Of a stretch of 64,000 nucleotides of DNA, positions 34,433-43,461 are shown piece by piece. Numbering within the stretch: the stretch's first letter is position 1; the number at the start of each line of letters is the position of its first letter. The DNA is from Tharpella sp964457755 (GTDB taxonomy: Bacteria; Desulfobacterota; Anaeroferrophillalia; Anaeroferrophillales; Tharpellaceae). The translations under genes were made by a program, and so were the position numbers. The notes under the pieces are model-generated. The model was not told the DNA's origin. It searched no databases and worked only from the letters and a program-made list of their open reading frames with translations. Where the stretch lies: positions 89,379 through 153,378 of the forward strand of contig CAYWGC010000002.1 of the NCBI GenBank assembly GCA_964457755.1, in the 5' to 3' direction.

Positions 34433-35815
34433 CTATTCAAGTTTATAGCCCGCGGCTTTCCAGGTGCTCATGCCGCCGATGACGCTGTAGACATTTTTAT
34501 AGCCCCGCTGCTTAAGGATTGAAGCCGCAATATTAGAACGATAACCGGACATGCAGATAACACTGATGTGTTGTTCCTGGTCGCGATTGAAGTCCTGGTT
34601 AATTAGTTCCGGCAGGGGCAGGTGCTCGGCATTCTCAATATGACCACTAAGCCACTCTGATTCATTACGGACATCGAGAACCATGTGGTTGCTGTATTTA
34701 TCGAGGACATGGTGCAGAGAGTGAACCGTTATCTGGGGTAGAAAACCGGTCTCTTCGGCGGCCAGAATCCAGCCGCTTAAGCCGATAATATAGCCGTTAA
34801 TGTTGTCGTAACCAACGCGGCGGAACATGGTTGTGGCGTTCTCTATATCTTCATGGTTGTTGGCCAGAAGTAGAAGCTCACTCTCCGGTTTGACTACATT
34901 CCCTATCCAAGTGGCGGAGTTGGGTGACATGCCGATATTAAAACTGCCGGGAATATGGGCTCCGCCGAAGGCAGTTGCCTCCCTTAAGTCAATGAGTATA
35001 TGGTTTTCCGGGTCTTCAGCCAGAAAATTTTTGCAGGTCAAAGGTTTGTAGTCACTGATTTTGGGCAGGTCTTTTGTGAGGGGCTGCCCTTTAAGGTTGG
35101 TGTCGATGATATGGGTGAAATTTATGGGGCGATGGGGAGTGTTCTGGCTGAGCTGGGTTCTGAAATCTTCAAAGTTGAGCTCCATGAAAGGGTTGGTACG
35201 CCTTTCAAAGCCTAAGGTTGACGAAGGCTTTGCACTGATTCCAGCACCACAGAGGGAACCAGCTCCGTGGGCAGGGTAGATTTCGACATAATCAGGAAAC
35301 TCATCCAGTTTTACCCGGAGACTGTGATAGGCATTTCTGACTTGTTCTTCCAAAAGTTCTCCACCGGCCAGATCGGGGCGGCCGATACTGCCGACAAAGA
35401 GCAGGTCGCCAGTTAAGAGCATTTCGACAATATCGCCGCGTGCCAGATCTGAGATCGCTAAAGATATTGAATTTGGGGTATGTCCCGGAGTTGTGACAAC
35501 CCTGATTTTGGCATTACCGAGAGTCATTTCATCGCCGTCATTTAGAGGCAGATGGTCATAGTTAACCGGAGAACCTGCCCCGATATGGATCGCTGCACCG
35601 GTTTGGTGACTAAGTTCGGCCGCACCTGATATATGGTCAGCATGGACATGGGTCTCGATGATAGCCGTGATTTTTAACTTGTTGATCTGGGCGGCTTTCA
35701 GATAGTCGTCAATATCACGTTTTGGGTCAACCACAACGGCACGACCATCTTGCGGGCAACCGATCAAGTATGATAGACAGCCGAGTCCTTCGACTTTAAA
35801 TTGTTGAAAAAGCAT
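34433..35815 (-). CDS. MBL-fold / double-rhodanese sulfur protein
   Basis: The 460-residue protein has an ETHE1/persulfide-dioxygenase-like metallo-beta-lactamase domain (THVHADHISGAAEL, TPGHTPNSISLAI, LLTGDLLFVGSIGRPDLAG, YPAHGAGSLCG), then two rhodanese domains. The first (about 265-350) lacks an active-site Cys (LLLLANNHEDIE). The second has it (VICMSGYRSN). A role in glutathione-persulfide oxidation or sulfane-sulfur handling is inferred. AGGAGG 5 nt before ATG 35815 fixes the start. Confidence 0.88.
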   Translation of the reverse strand: MLFQQFKVEGLGCLSYLIGCPQDGRAVVVDPKRDIDDYLKAAQINKLKITAIIETHVHADHISGAAELSHQTGAAIHIGAGSPVNYDHLPLNDGDEMTLGNAKIRVVTTPGHTPNSISLAISDLARGDIVEMLLTGDLLFVGSIGRPDLAGGELLEEQVRNAYHSLRVKLDEFPDYVEIYPAHGAGSLCGAGISAKPSSTLGFERRTNPFMELNFEDFRTQLSQNTPHRPINFTHIIDTNLKGQPLTKDLPKISDYKPLTCKNFLAEDPENHILIDLREATAFGGAHIPGSFNIGMSPNSATWIGNVVKPESELLLLANNHEDIENATTMFRRVGYDNINGYIIGLSGWILAAEETGFLPQITVHSLHHVLDKYSNHMVLDVRNESEWLSGHIENAEHLPLPELINQDFNRDQEQHISVICMSGYRSNIAASILKQRGYKNVYSVIGGMSTWKAAGYKLE

Positions 35816-35962
35816 TTTCGCCTCCTGCAAGTATTTAGATTTTTTAAAATACTAATCTTATTAAGTTTGATTTGATTGGATAGTATGTTAAAAAAGATGA
35901 GCTGTCAAGGTCTTTTACCGAACTATTTCTTGTAATTATATCAATTAATCAGGGAGCGATCG

Positions 35963-36919
35963 ATGTCGGTGAGTGGTCATGAAAATTGTTTTGTCTGTCA
36001 AGATGGATTTTGTTTATCAGATATAGATGATTGTCAGTTGGGGGTCGAGGCGAAGATGGTTTTTGGTTTCGACCATGAAGGGTGGCAGGGCATCCCTCAT
36101 GGCGGCGTTGCCATGACGGCTCTTCTCGATTTGGCAGATCATTGCTGGTTACGGCAAAAAGGTGTGAACCTGGTCTACCCCTTAGAAATTGACTGGCGTT
36201 TTGCTGACAGCGTTATTATTGGCAATGAGATGAATTTAAAGGCGCTTGTTAAAGACGAAAACAGCCTGCTTTTATCGATGCGGCGCCAGGGGAGTGATAA
36301 AATATATCTGAGTGCTGAAGTCAAAATGGGCACGGAAGCCGCAGGGGTTGACTATCCTCTTTTAGACCCGGAAATACTAATGGAAAACCGGGCCCGGCAT
36401 CAGGCTTTGGACGTTTACGAAAATTGTTTTGTCTGTGGTTTGAAAAGGCAAAAACCGGGTTTGCAACGCCGCTTTTTTAGAAAGATGGAGATCTCTGGTG
36501 AACAATCGGCTGTGATTGTGCGTTTTGGCGGCGTAGCCGATTCGCAACTGATTGATTCGTTTCAACAGACTCGGGGAATTTTGCATCCCGGTGTCTTAGC
36601 GGCTCTTTTGGATGAACTTTGTGGCTGGAGTGGGATTCTGGCCGAAGACCTATATGGCTATACGGTGCGTTTTAAATTACAGATTAACCGTTTGCCTGCT
36701 CTTGGTGAAGAGCTTTTCGGGATGGCACCAACTCCTTCAGTACGGGGGCGTGGCGCTCGAAAATTCTACCATCCTCAAGGTGCTCTATATCATAAAAAAG
36801 CCGATGGCACTCTGGAGATTATTGTGGTCGCCAGGGGTCAGTGGATGGCCCGGGAAGAGTTACGGCAGCAGTTTGATGAGACTCATGTCGAAGAGGATCT
36901 TTCAGAGGTTGTATTTTGA
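35963..36919 (+). CDS. Tandem hotdog-fold protein with two CFVC motifs
   Basis: The 318-residue protein appears to be two related thioesterase-like (hotdog) halves. Each opens with ENCFVC (residues about 7-12 and 153-158) and later has a hotdog helix start (GIPHGGVAMTALLDLADHC; GILHPGVLAALLDELCGW). The second half carries HPGVLAALLDE, typical of PaaI-like thioesterases. The repeated Cys pairs may bind metal or form a disulfide. Function is unknown; an acyl-CoA or acyl-carrier substrate is a guess. No operon partner. Confidence 0.7.
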   Translation: MSVSGHENCFVCQDGFCLSDIDDCQLGVEAKMVFGFDHEGWQGIPHGGVAMTALLDLADHCWLRQKGVNLVYPLEIDWRFADSVIIGNEMNLKALVKDENSLLLSMRRQGSDKIYLSAEVKMGTEAAGVDYPLLDPEILMENRARHQALDVYENCFVCGLKRQKPGLQRRFFRKMEISGEQSAVIVRFGGVADSQLIDSFQQTRGILHPGVLAALLDELCGWSGILAEDLYGYTVRFKLQINRLPALGEELFGMAPTPSVRGRGARKFYHPQGALYHKKADGTLEIIVVARGQWMAREELRQQFDETHVEEDLSEVVF

Positions 36920-36989
36920 GCCTGATATAGACAAAAGGCACAAAAAAACCGTCTCGCTGTTGGTTCAGGATACTAAAGGGTTAAAATTT

Positions 36990-37247
36990 GTAACTATTCA
37001 GCCAACCTACCGTAAAGTTGGGCTTCAGACTGCCTCGATGCGGGGATACCCCAAGGGCACTTCCTCACTTCGTTCGGGCGCAGCCTCCAGACCGGGCTTT
37101 CACCCTAAAGGGCACAAGAGCCCGTGGCGGGCTGAGCCGCGCTGTGAGCGAAGCGAGGAAGTACTCTTGGGGTGTGTCCCCCTCGAAGTGGGCGAAGCAA
37201 AATTCGACGCCTTTTTTAGTAGCTTTATGCGAAGACTGAATAGTTAC
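36990..37247. mobile_element. 258-bp MITE-like element with 12-bp terminal inverted repeats
   Basis: GTAACTATTCAG (36990-37001) is perfectly inverted as CTGAATAGTTAC (37236-37247). Between them lie two inverted copies of a GC-rich motif (37042-37081 minus; 37145-37182 plus) also seen at 16166-16205. There is no transposase. It sits between the hotdog gene and the ACT gene; short open frames across it look spurious. Confidence 0.55.
37042..37081 (-). repeat. Copy of the 40-bp GC-rich repeat inside the MITE-like element
   Basis: Read on the minus strand it matches 16166-16205 closely (GAGGAAGTGCCCTTGGGG core). It is inverted relative to a looser copy at 37145-37182, giving the element a palindromic core. 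Confidence 0.65.
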
Positions 37248-37256
37248 ATTGTTTTT

Positions 37257-37745
37257 TTAGTTCTCTTTTTTAAAACTTTTAGAGGCAAGGTCAATGTCTT
37301 CGGGGCAGAAGATGAAGAGGGTTTTACCTTCGGATGGTGATACCGAACCATAGACATAACTGATGTTGATGCCAGCATCGCCGATCTTTTTGGCCGTGGC
37401 TGCCAGGGTGCCGGGTTCGTTGTCAAGTTCGATGGCCATGACCGGGGTGATTTCGTAGAGGTAGTCAGCATTAGCAAGCAGATCTAAGGTTTTATCGGTA
37501 TCGTTTGTCAATAGACGAACCAGAGCAAATTGCGCTGACTCTTTCTGGATCATGCTGTAACTTGCAGCTGTAGCATGGCGTTTTAGAGCTTTGCCACGTG
37601 CTTTGAAAAGTTCCTCGACGTAGCTGGTGGCATCTTGGATAGTGATGGCATCGATGTTGATATTGTTCTCTGAAAACATTAAAGTGAGTTTGGCCAACTC
37701 GCCGGGAACATTTTTAAGAAAAAGGGTTATTTCGGTACGAACCAT
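37257..37745 (-). CDS. Tandem ACT-domain protein
   Basis: The 162-residue protein has two ACT-like halves: ITLFLKNVPGELAKLTLMFSEN at the start and PVMAIELDNEPGTLAATAKK at about 100-120. ACT domains bind amino acids and regulate metabolic enzymes. No catalytic domain is attached, so it may be a free regulatory subunit. It is monocistronic, flanked by the MITE-like element and a terminator-bearing gap. Confidence 0.82.
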   Translation of the reverse strand: MVRTEITLFLKNVPGELAKLTLMFSENNINIDAITIQDATSYVEELFKARGKALKRHATAASYSMIQKESAQFALVRLLTNDTDKTLDLLANADYLYEITPVMAIELDNEPGTLAATAKKIGDAGINISYVYGSVSPSEGKTLFIFCPEDIDLASKSFKKEN

Positions 37746-37855
37746 GATTTTCTCCTGGTTGAAGTATTGTAAGAATCAATTATATTGAAAAATCAGATTA
37801 CAGGATATTATGATTGTCCATCGCTTGTCAAGAACTTAGACTATTATATCACAAA

Positions 37856-37889
37856 AAGGCCATCGTAAAAGATATTTTACGATGGCCTT
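37856..37889 (-). terminator. Rho-independent terminator of the hyuA-HDAC-phosphatase operon
   Basis: A perfect 15-bp stem (37856-37870 with 37875-37889), GATA-type tetraloop, and a T-run on the minus-strand 3' side. It lies 53 bp after the response-regulator/phosphatase stop. Confidence 0.85.
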
Positions 37890-37942
37890 GATATTTATTG
37901 AACTCAGTTATTATTTGATTTCAATTTATTTTTACGCCGCCA

Positions 37943-39139
37943 TCAAGGTTTGATCTCGAGGGCCAGTATAGAAACATCATCGCCACAGCCTAATCCTACA
38001 GTCCAGAGGTCAACCTCTTTAGTGATTATCTCGAGACTTTCATTGAGAGAGAAAGATCTCGAGTTGTTAAGTTTTTCGGTTAGGCGCTCAACCCCGTATT
38101 GTTCTCTCTTTGGGTCCATCGCTTCGATAATACCGTCCGAATAGAAATAGAGTCGGTCTCCCGGTTGTAAATCGAGGGTCTGTTCTTTGTAGACTTTGCC
38201 GACGCCAACCATAAAGCCGATCGGCATGCTGCGCACCTGAATCGCCTGGCTGCTGCCATCGACTTTGACATGGATCATCGGCGGGTGACCTGCCGAAATG
38301 AAGGTCAATGTTCCCGATTTAACATTTAATTGGCCGTATTGGATGGTGAAGTACTGTTCTGTGCTGCTGTCTAAGGGGAAGCGTTGATTGAGGCGGTCGG
38401 CAACCTCTTCGGGGCGGACAAGATGGTATCTCTGGGTGCCGGGGATCTGTTCTTTCAAGAGATCAGATTGTCCCGGGTTGGGATTGATAATCCGGGAGAG
38501 GTTGACTGAGAGCAGGGCCGCGGGTACCCCATGACCACTGACATCAAGCAGATAGAGGCCAATATGATCCTCATCTAGATGAAACAGATTTAAAGTGTCA
38601 CCGGCAAGTTCGTCGCAAGGGACATACTTCCAGGCAAAATTAACGGTTTCGCATTCCGGTAATTTAGTGGGCAGCAGAGATTGCTGGATTTTGGCGGCCG
38701 CTTCAAGATCCCGGCGCATACGTTCGTTGATTTTTTCCAGTTCCTGGTTGCGTTGGGCTAGATCTCGTTCAAGGTCGGTTATGCGAAGGCCAACCTTGAG
38801 TCGGGCCAGAAGTTCGTCTTTGTCAAAGGGTTTTGTGATAAAATCGTCAGCTCCCGAATCCATGCCCGCCAGGATATCCTCTTTTTCGGTGCGGGCTGTC
38901 AATAATATGGTGTAGACATAGCCGGGTCGTTCACTTGAGCGGATGCGCCGTAAGAGCTCAAGGCCATCCATCTCCGGCATCATCCAGTCGCTGATGACCA
39001 TCGGAAAATGCTCTTTCTGGAAAAGTTCCCAAGCCTCTTTGCCATTTTCGGCAGAGGTAACTTCATAGCCCCACTTTTTCAGGCGACTTTCCAAAAGGCG
39101 TCGTGACACCCTCTCATCTTCAGCAATCAGAATTTTCAT
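37943..39139 (-). CDS. Response regulator with PP2C (RsbU/SpoIIE-type) phosphatase
   Basis: The 398-residue protein has a receiver domain (MVISDWMMPEMDGLELL, with the phospho-Asp, and TKPFDKDEL), a coiled coil at about 125-155, and a PP2C-type output (LAGDTLNLFHLDEDHIGLYLLDVSGHGVPAAL, GCGDDVSILALEI). Such proteins dephosphorylate STAS antagonists to switch partner proteins. The STAS protein at 15824-16102 is a possible target. It is the third gene of a minus-strand operon, 11 bp after the HDAC-like gene. Confidence 0.92.
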   Translation of the reverse strand: MKILIAEDERVSRRLLESRLKKWGYEVTSAENGKEAWELFQKEHFPMVISDWMMPEMDGLELLRRIRSSERPGYVYTILLTARTEKEDILAGMDSGADDFITKPFDKDELLARLKVGLRITDLERDLAQRNQELEKINERMRRDLEAAAKIQQSLLPTKLPECETVNFAWKYVPCDELAGDTLNLFHLDEDHIGLYLLDVSGHGVPAALLSVNLSRIINPNPGQSDLLKEQIPGTQRYHLVRPEEVADRLNQRFPLDSSTEQYFTIQYGQLNVKSGTLTFISAGHPPMIHVKVDGSSQAIQVRSMPIGFMVGVGKVYKEQTLDLQPGDRLYFYSDGIIEAMDPKREQYGVERLTEKLNNSRSFSLNESLEIITKEVDLWTVGLGCGDDVSILALEIKP

Positions 39140-39150
39140 TTTTTCCTGTG

Positions 39151-40491
39151 TTAAAAGTAATAACGGCCCATGGGGGTTAATTCAAATTCGTTTACAGTCA
39201 GGTATTCCTGTTCTCTGCGGTTGATAAATTTTATGGTTTTTCCTTTAAAATTTAGACGTCCTTCTTTGAGTAGTCGATAACCTTCATTGCGGCAGCGTTG
39301 GCAGGCATCGATCGGGATTTCAATACCCATGCAGGATGAGTTGCGTTGTGTTTTGGAAGTCAGATGGCGCACTCCGGAGCAACTTGTGCAGACCATTATC
39401 TGTTCAAGTTGCTGGTCGCTGATACCGTCGGTATCGTAATAGACCGCTTTGGAACGGGTGTCGTATTGGTTTGGTTTGACATTTAAAGGGGGAGGTTTAA
39501 GATAGTTCTGCATGGTTTGCGCGCAAAGTTTTTTGATGTACTCGGTGATTTGAGGGCTTTGGCGCAGGCTTTCAGGATCATAGTCCGGTTCACGTACCTG
39601 ACTGTAGTCAAGACCGGCCATCGCCAGCACAATCCCGAGGTTGACATAGGGCAGAGCTCCCTGAATTGAGTAGCCCCCCTCTAAAACGGCAATATCCGGG
39701 TTGAGTTTTTCATTGAGGCGGGCGTAGCCCTGGGCCGAAAAGTTCATATTAGTGATGGGGTCGCCATAATGGTTGTCCTGGCCCGCCGAGTTAATGATCA
39801 GATCAGGTTTAAAATCATCAAGAATCGGCTGCACCAGATTATCTATGACATGAAGAAAACCTTCATCTGAGGTGTTGGGGGGCAGGGGGATATTGATAGT
39901 TCGACCTCGGGCTGTCGGGCCGCCAAGTTCATCACTGAAACCGGTGCCAGGATAGAGGGTGCGGCCATCCTGGTGCAGGGATATAAAGAGAATATTGGGA
40001 TCGTGCCAATAGATATCCTGGGTGCCGTCGCCGTGGTGGCAGTCGGTGTCAACGATGGCGATTTTTTTATTGCCGTAGTTCTCACGAATAAATTCTATCA
40101 AGATAGCTTCATTGTTGATATTACAAAACCCCCGATTGCCGTGAACCACCTTCATGGCGTGGTGGCCGGGAGGGCGAACTAAGGCAAAGGCTTTGTCGAC
40201 CTGTTTTTCCATGACCAGGCGGGCTGCTTTAATGGCTCCGCCGGCGGCAACCAAGTGGGATTCGGTACTGACCTCCTGGGGGCCGGGAAAACAGAAGTGA
40301 GTTCTTTCGATATCGGCATAGGTGGCAATTTCGGGTTTATATTCAGTGATATTTGGAAGATCAAAAACCCCCTCTTCTCGAAGTTGATCCTGAGTATAGA
40401 GAAGACGTTCTTCACGTTCCGGGTGGGTCGGACTGATGGCCCAGTCATAAGCCGGGAAAAAGATGACGCCAAGATGGGTAGAGGTTTTCAT
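39151..40491 (-). CDS. Histone-deacetylase-family deacetylase with C-terminal Cys motifs
   Basis: The 446-residue protein has the HDAC/AcuC catalytic set: RPPGHHAMKVVHGNRGFCN (tandem His), IVDTDCHHGDGTQ (zinc Asp/His), SAGQDNHYGDP (zinc Asp) and LEGGYS. After the catalytic core, about 100 residues carry CTSCSG and CQRCR, a zinc-ribbon-like addition not typical of AcuC. Substrate may be an acetylated protein, polyamine or other amide. ATG 40491 has AAGGA about 11 nt upstream within the hyuA end. Part of the hyuA/HDAC/phosphatase operon. Confidence 0.85.
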   Translation of the reverse strand: MKTSTHLGVIFFPAYDWAISPTHPEREERLLYTQDQLREEGVFDLPNITEYKPEIATYADIERTHFCFPGPQEVSTESHLVAAGGAIKAARLVMEKQVDKAFALVRPPGHHAMKVVHGNRGFCNINNEAILIEFIRENYGNKKIAIVDTDCHHGDGTQDIYWHDPNILFISLHQDGRTLYPGTGFSDELGGPTARGRTINIPLPPNTSDEGFLHVIDNLVQPILDDFKPDLIINSAGQDNHYGDPITNMNFSAQGYARLNEKLNPDIAVLEGGYSIQGALPYVNLGIVLAMAGLDYSQVREPDYDPESLRQSPQITEYIKKLCAQTMQNYLKPPPLNVKPNQYDTRSKAVYYDTDGISDQQLEQIMVCTSCSGVRHLTSKTQRNSSCMGIEIPIDACQRCRNEGYRLLKEGRLNFKGKTIKFINRREQEYLTVNEFELTPMGRYYF

Positions 40492-40492
40492 A

Positions 40493-42175
40493 TTATTTAA
40501 TTCCTTGAAGATAGTTTGTTTCAAGACCGGGTCTGATTTGGCAGCTTACGCGGATAGTTTTACTGCCGACCGCGTAATCGTCGACCATGTTAAAGGCCTC
40601 GGCCTCTACCACGGAAACGTCTCTATTCAGGATTTCGGGATGCCCGTTTTCTTTAAGGTGCTGGGTCAGTGCGTTGACGCCATCCTCTTTAGCCTGGTTC
40701 AATGAATAAGAGCTGCTGACTTCCTGTTTTATGTCGAGATTAGGAATAAGCATGACTTTTTTACCGGTATCGGCAAAGAGTTCAATCTCCATAGTCGTTC
40801 GGGTCAAAGCTGCCCCGATGGCATTGGCAACCGCAAAATTTTCCGGGACTTCAGTCTTAAGGTTGAAGACCTGTCCCAGGTTCTGAGCTAAAATTGCTGC
40901 GGGCCCGCCCATAATATAGATTTTTTGCGGGTCGATTTTTTGACCATGAACAACCTCTTCGACCGTATAGACAGGTCTTTGATTGATCGCTTCCAAAAGT
41001 TTGTTGGTTTCTTTATGAATAGTTTTCATAGTCAGTTCAAGAACCCTGTCGGCTAATTCGACAACCTTCATCTGGTTTTTTTCGGCAAGGATTTGGAGGC
41101 CGGCAAATGATTTTTTACTATTGCCAAGATCGCATAATTTTTTAACATTACAGGCATCAATCAAAGTTGCTTGTGAACCGCCCAGAGCCAGCGGCGGGCC
41201 TAAACGTTTGGGTCCGACCATTATTTTAGCGTTCTTGCCAATAGTAATTGCCGAATCGCCGCCAATGCCGATGGAATGCGTGTCGATCGCCCGTACTGAA
41301 GTTGCCCGCCCGCCAAAACTAACCCCCTCTTTTTCAAGCAGGGGAGCGCCATTAGCAAAAATGGCGATGTCCGTGGTGGTGCCGCCGATATCAAGAATGA
41401 TGGCATCTTCTGTGATTGAACTCAAAGCGATAATCCCCATGACGCTGGCCGCCGGCCCCGAAAGAATGGTCTGGATCGGGTTGTTGCGGGAATTTTTGAA
41501 GTCGATGGTGCCGCCGTCGGCTTTTAAAATATTTACAGGTGCGTTCAGGTTATGCTTTTTGAGGCTTTGCGTGATCGCGTCGGCAAAAGTGTTGAAATGC
41601 CGCCAAACTGCGGCATTGTAGTAAGCGGTTGCCAGACGTCTGGGAAAATTGAGGCGGCCGGAAAGGCGATGGCCGATGGCGATAAAGTCGGCCTGTGTGG
41701 TGACGAGGTCGGCTAGGGTCTGTTCAATCTCGGGGTTGCGAATTGAGAATTTACTGACAACCGCAAAAACTTTGAGTTGCTTTTTTTGGCAGTCGGCAAC
41801 CGCGTTGTTTGCGGAAAATTCATCTAATTTAAGTTGTAGGGTGCCGCGATGGTCGATTGAGCCTGCGAGAAGGTAAAAGTTATGGCCGAGGTCACTACTG
41901 AAATAGTAAGGCGCCAGGCCCGGGCCGGAGACGGCGAGAACTCCGACCTCCTCAAGCTCGTTTTCAACAATGGCATTGGTCGTCAGGGTCGTACTCAGAT
42001 TAATCTTGCTGATGGGTCGAGTTAGGTGGGAGCTTAAGATTCTTTCTAAAACCGCATCCAGAGAGCCGATCAAATCATTATGGTCAGTCTCGACTTTAGC
42101 GGTTGCTACGACCCCTTTATGATCAATAATAACTGCATCCGTATGGGTGCCGCCAACATCTATTCCCAATAACAT
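40493..42175 (-). CDS. Hydantoinase/oxoprolinase-family protein (HyuA-like)
   Basis: The 560-residue protein has the ASKHA-type hydantoinase N-terminal motif GIDVGGTHTDAVII, LSTTLTTNAIVE, LKADGGTIDF, QTILSGPAASVMG, ILDIGGTTTDIAIF and a C-terminal IMGGPAAILA. Family members hydrolyse hydantoin or oxoproline rings with ATP, but a HyuB partner is absent, so the substrate is open. Its stop lies 1 bp ahead of the HDAC start region, so the two are tightly linked. Confidence 0.85.
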   Translation of the reverse strand: MLLGIDVGGTHTDAVIIDHKGVVATAKVETDHNDLIGSLDAVLERILSSHLTRPISKINLSTTLTTNAIVENELEEVGVLAVSGPGLAPYYFSSDLGHNFYLLAGSIDHRGTLQLKLDEFSANNAVADCQKKQLKVFAVVSKFSIRNPEIEQTLADLVTTQADFIAIGHRLSGRLNFPRRLATAYYNAAVWRHFNTFADAITQSLKKHNLNAPVNILKADGGTIDFKNSRNNPIQTILSGPAASVMGIIALSSITEDAIILDIGGTTTDIAIFANGAPLLEKEGVSFGGRATSVRAIDTHSIGIGGDSAITIGKNAKIMVGPKRLGPPLALGGSQATLIDACNVKKLCDLGNSKKSFAGLQILAEKNQMKVVELADRVLELTMKTIHKETNKLLEAINQRPVYTVEEVVHGQKIDPQKIYIMGGPAAILAQNLGQVFNLKTEVPENFAVANAIGAALTRTTMEIELFADTGKKVMLIPNLDIKQEVSSSYSLNQAKEDGVNALTQHLKENGHPEILNRDVSVVEAEAFNMVDDYAVGSKTIRVSCQIRPGLETNYLQGIK

Positions 42176-42282
42176 AATTTTGTCCCGATTCGTTCAATAA
42201 TAGATAGATTTAATGGGAATTGCATAGCACAAACCCATGACTTGCGTCCAGTTTAATGTAGAGATTTTAAGATTTTTTGAGA

Positions 42283-42317
42283 GGGGACTGATTTTAAATC
42301 GGTTCCCTTTTTTTGTG
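42283..42317 (+). terminator. Imperfect hairpin with T7 tail
   Basis: GGGACTGATTT pairs imperfectly with AAATCGGTTCCC, followed by seven T on the plus strand. No plus-strand gene ends before it, so it may be a leader or antisense terminator before mnmA. Low certainty. Confidence 0.3.
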
Positions 42318-42394
42318 GTCTATTGTAAAATGTATATGGCATACACAGAGTTCGCCGTTAGCGGCACAAATATTTTGACAACACAGTAAGATTA

Positions 42395-43438
42395 ATGAGC
42401 AAAAATCAGAGAGTAGTCTTAGGTTTTAGTGGCGGGGTTGATAGTGCAGCGGCCGCTATTTTACTGCAGCGCCAAGGATACCAAGTAGTTCCGGTCGTCC
42501 TTGATATGGGTGGGGCAGATACTTCATTTCTGTTGCAGAGGGCTGCAAAGATGGCAAAGCATCTTGGGTTAGATTTGCTGGTTGAGTCGGCAGCCGATAC
42601 TTTTGCCCAGGAAGTGATTGAATATCTGCTTTTTGCCTATACTCATGCGCAAACCCCGAATCCCTGTATTCGCTGTAATGCTCGGGTTAAATTTGCCCGG
42701 TTGGCGGCGGTGGCCGACCGTCTAGGAATTGAAAAAATGGCTACCGGGCACTATTTTAAAAAACTTTCCGGAGTTTCAGACAGCCCGGAAATTTCCTACC
42801 ATAAAGCTTATGACAAGCGTAAAAATCAGAGTTATTTTCTCTTTGCAGTGCCGGAATTGTTATTGCGGCGCACTCTTTTTCCATTGGGTGGAATGAGTAA
42901 GAGTGAGGCCCTGATTTTGGCAGATGCAGCGGGTTATGAACTTGATAATTATCGTGAGAGCCAGGAGCTCTGTTTTCTCAACGGCGAAAAATATCAAGAG
43001 TATCTGGCCCGGCGGGGAGTGATGGGTGGTCACGGTGAGATTGTCAATTGTCAGGGGCGTGTAATGGGTAAGCATAACGGTCTGCAAAACTACACGATTG
43101 GCCAACGCCGCGGTATGGGGATTGCGCATCCTGAACCCCTCTATGTTCTGAAACTTGATTATCCACATAACCGTTTACTGGTTGGTGAGCGGGATGAGGC
43201 CTATGGTTGCAATCTAAAAGTGGATAAAATCAACTGGCTGATTGAACCACCATCTCAACCTCTTAATATTGAGTGCCAAATTCGTTATCGCCACCAACCA
43301 GCCCCGGCTCTTCTGACTCCGCTTTCCGATGGCCGGTTCGAGATTGAATTCGAGTCTCCTCAGTTTGCCATAACTCCGGGCCAAGGAGCTGCTTTTTATA
43401 ATGGAGAGCAGCTGTTAGGCGGTGGTATTATCATATGA
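42395..43438 (+). CDS. mnmA: tRNA-specific 2-thiouridylase MnmA
   Basis: The 347-residue PP-loop enzyme has SGGVDSAAAAILL, the active-site Cys NPCIRCNARVKF, QSYFLFAV, the second Cys SQELCFLNG, and NYTIGQRRGMGIAHPEPLYV. It 2-thiolates U34 of Lys, Glu and Gln tRNAs using sulfur relay. LarE (also a PP-loop family) was considered, but the tRNA-binding C-terminal half is clearly MnmA. Confidence 0.95.
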   Translation: MSKNQRVVLGFSGGVDSAAAAILLQRQGYQVVPVVLDMGGADTSFLLQRAAKMAKHLGLDLLVESAADTFAQEVIEYLLFAYTHAQTPNPCIRCNARVKFARLAAVADRLGIEKMATGHYFKKLSGVSDSPEISYHKAYDKRKNQSYFLFAVPELLLRRTLFPLGGMSKSEALILADAAGYELDNYRESQELCFLNGEKYQEYLARRGVMGGHGEIVNCQGRVMGKHNGLQNYTIGQRRGMGIAHPEPLYVLKLDYPHNRLLVGERDEAYGCNLKVDKINWLIEPPSQPLNIECQIRYRHQPAPALLTPLSDGRFEIEFESPQFAITPGQGAAFYNGEQLLGGGIII

Positions 43439-43461
43439 GTCGTGATTATATGGAGGTTGAG

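Larger units (their letters stand above)
36920..37256. other. Intergenic region hotdog gene / ACT gene
   Basis: This 337-bp spacer is mostly filled by the MITE-like element. A T-rich stretch (37251-37258) follows it. No gene is supported. Confidence 0.6.

Noticed and set aside
36612..37340. Long frame overlapping the hotdog gene and MITE-like element
   Set aside because: Its translation switches between an off-frame copy of the hotdog gene and repeat DNA; not a gene.
42395..43438. PP-loop gene as larE
   Set aside because: C-terminal tRNA-binding half and Cys motifs are those of MnmA.
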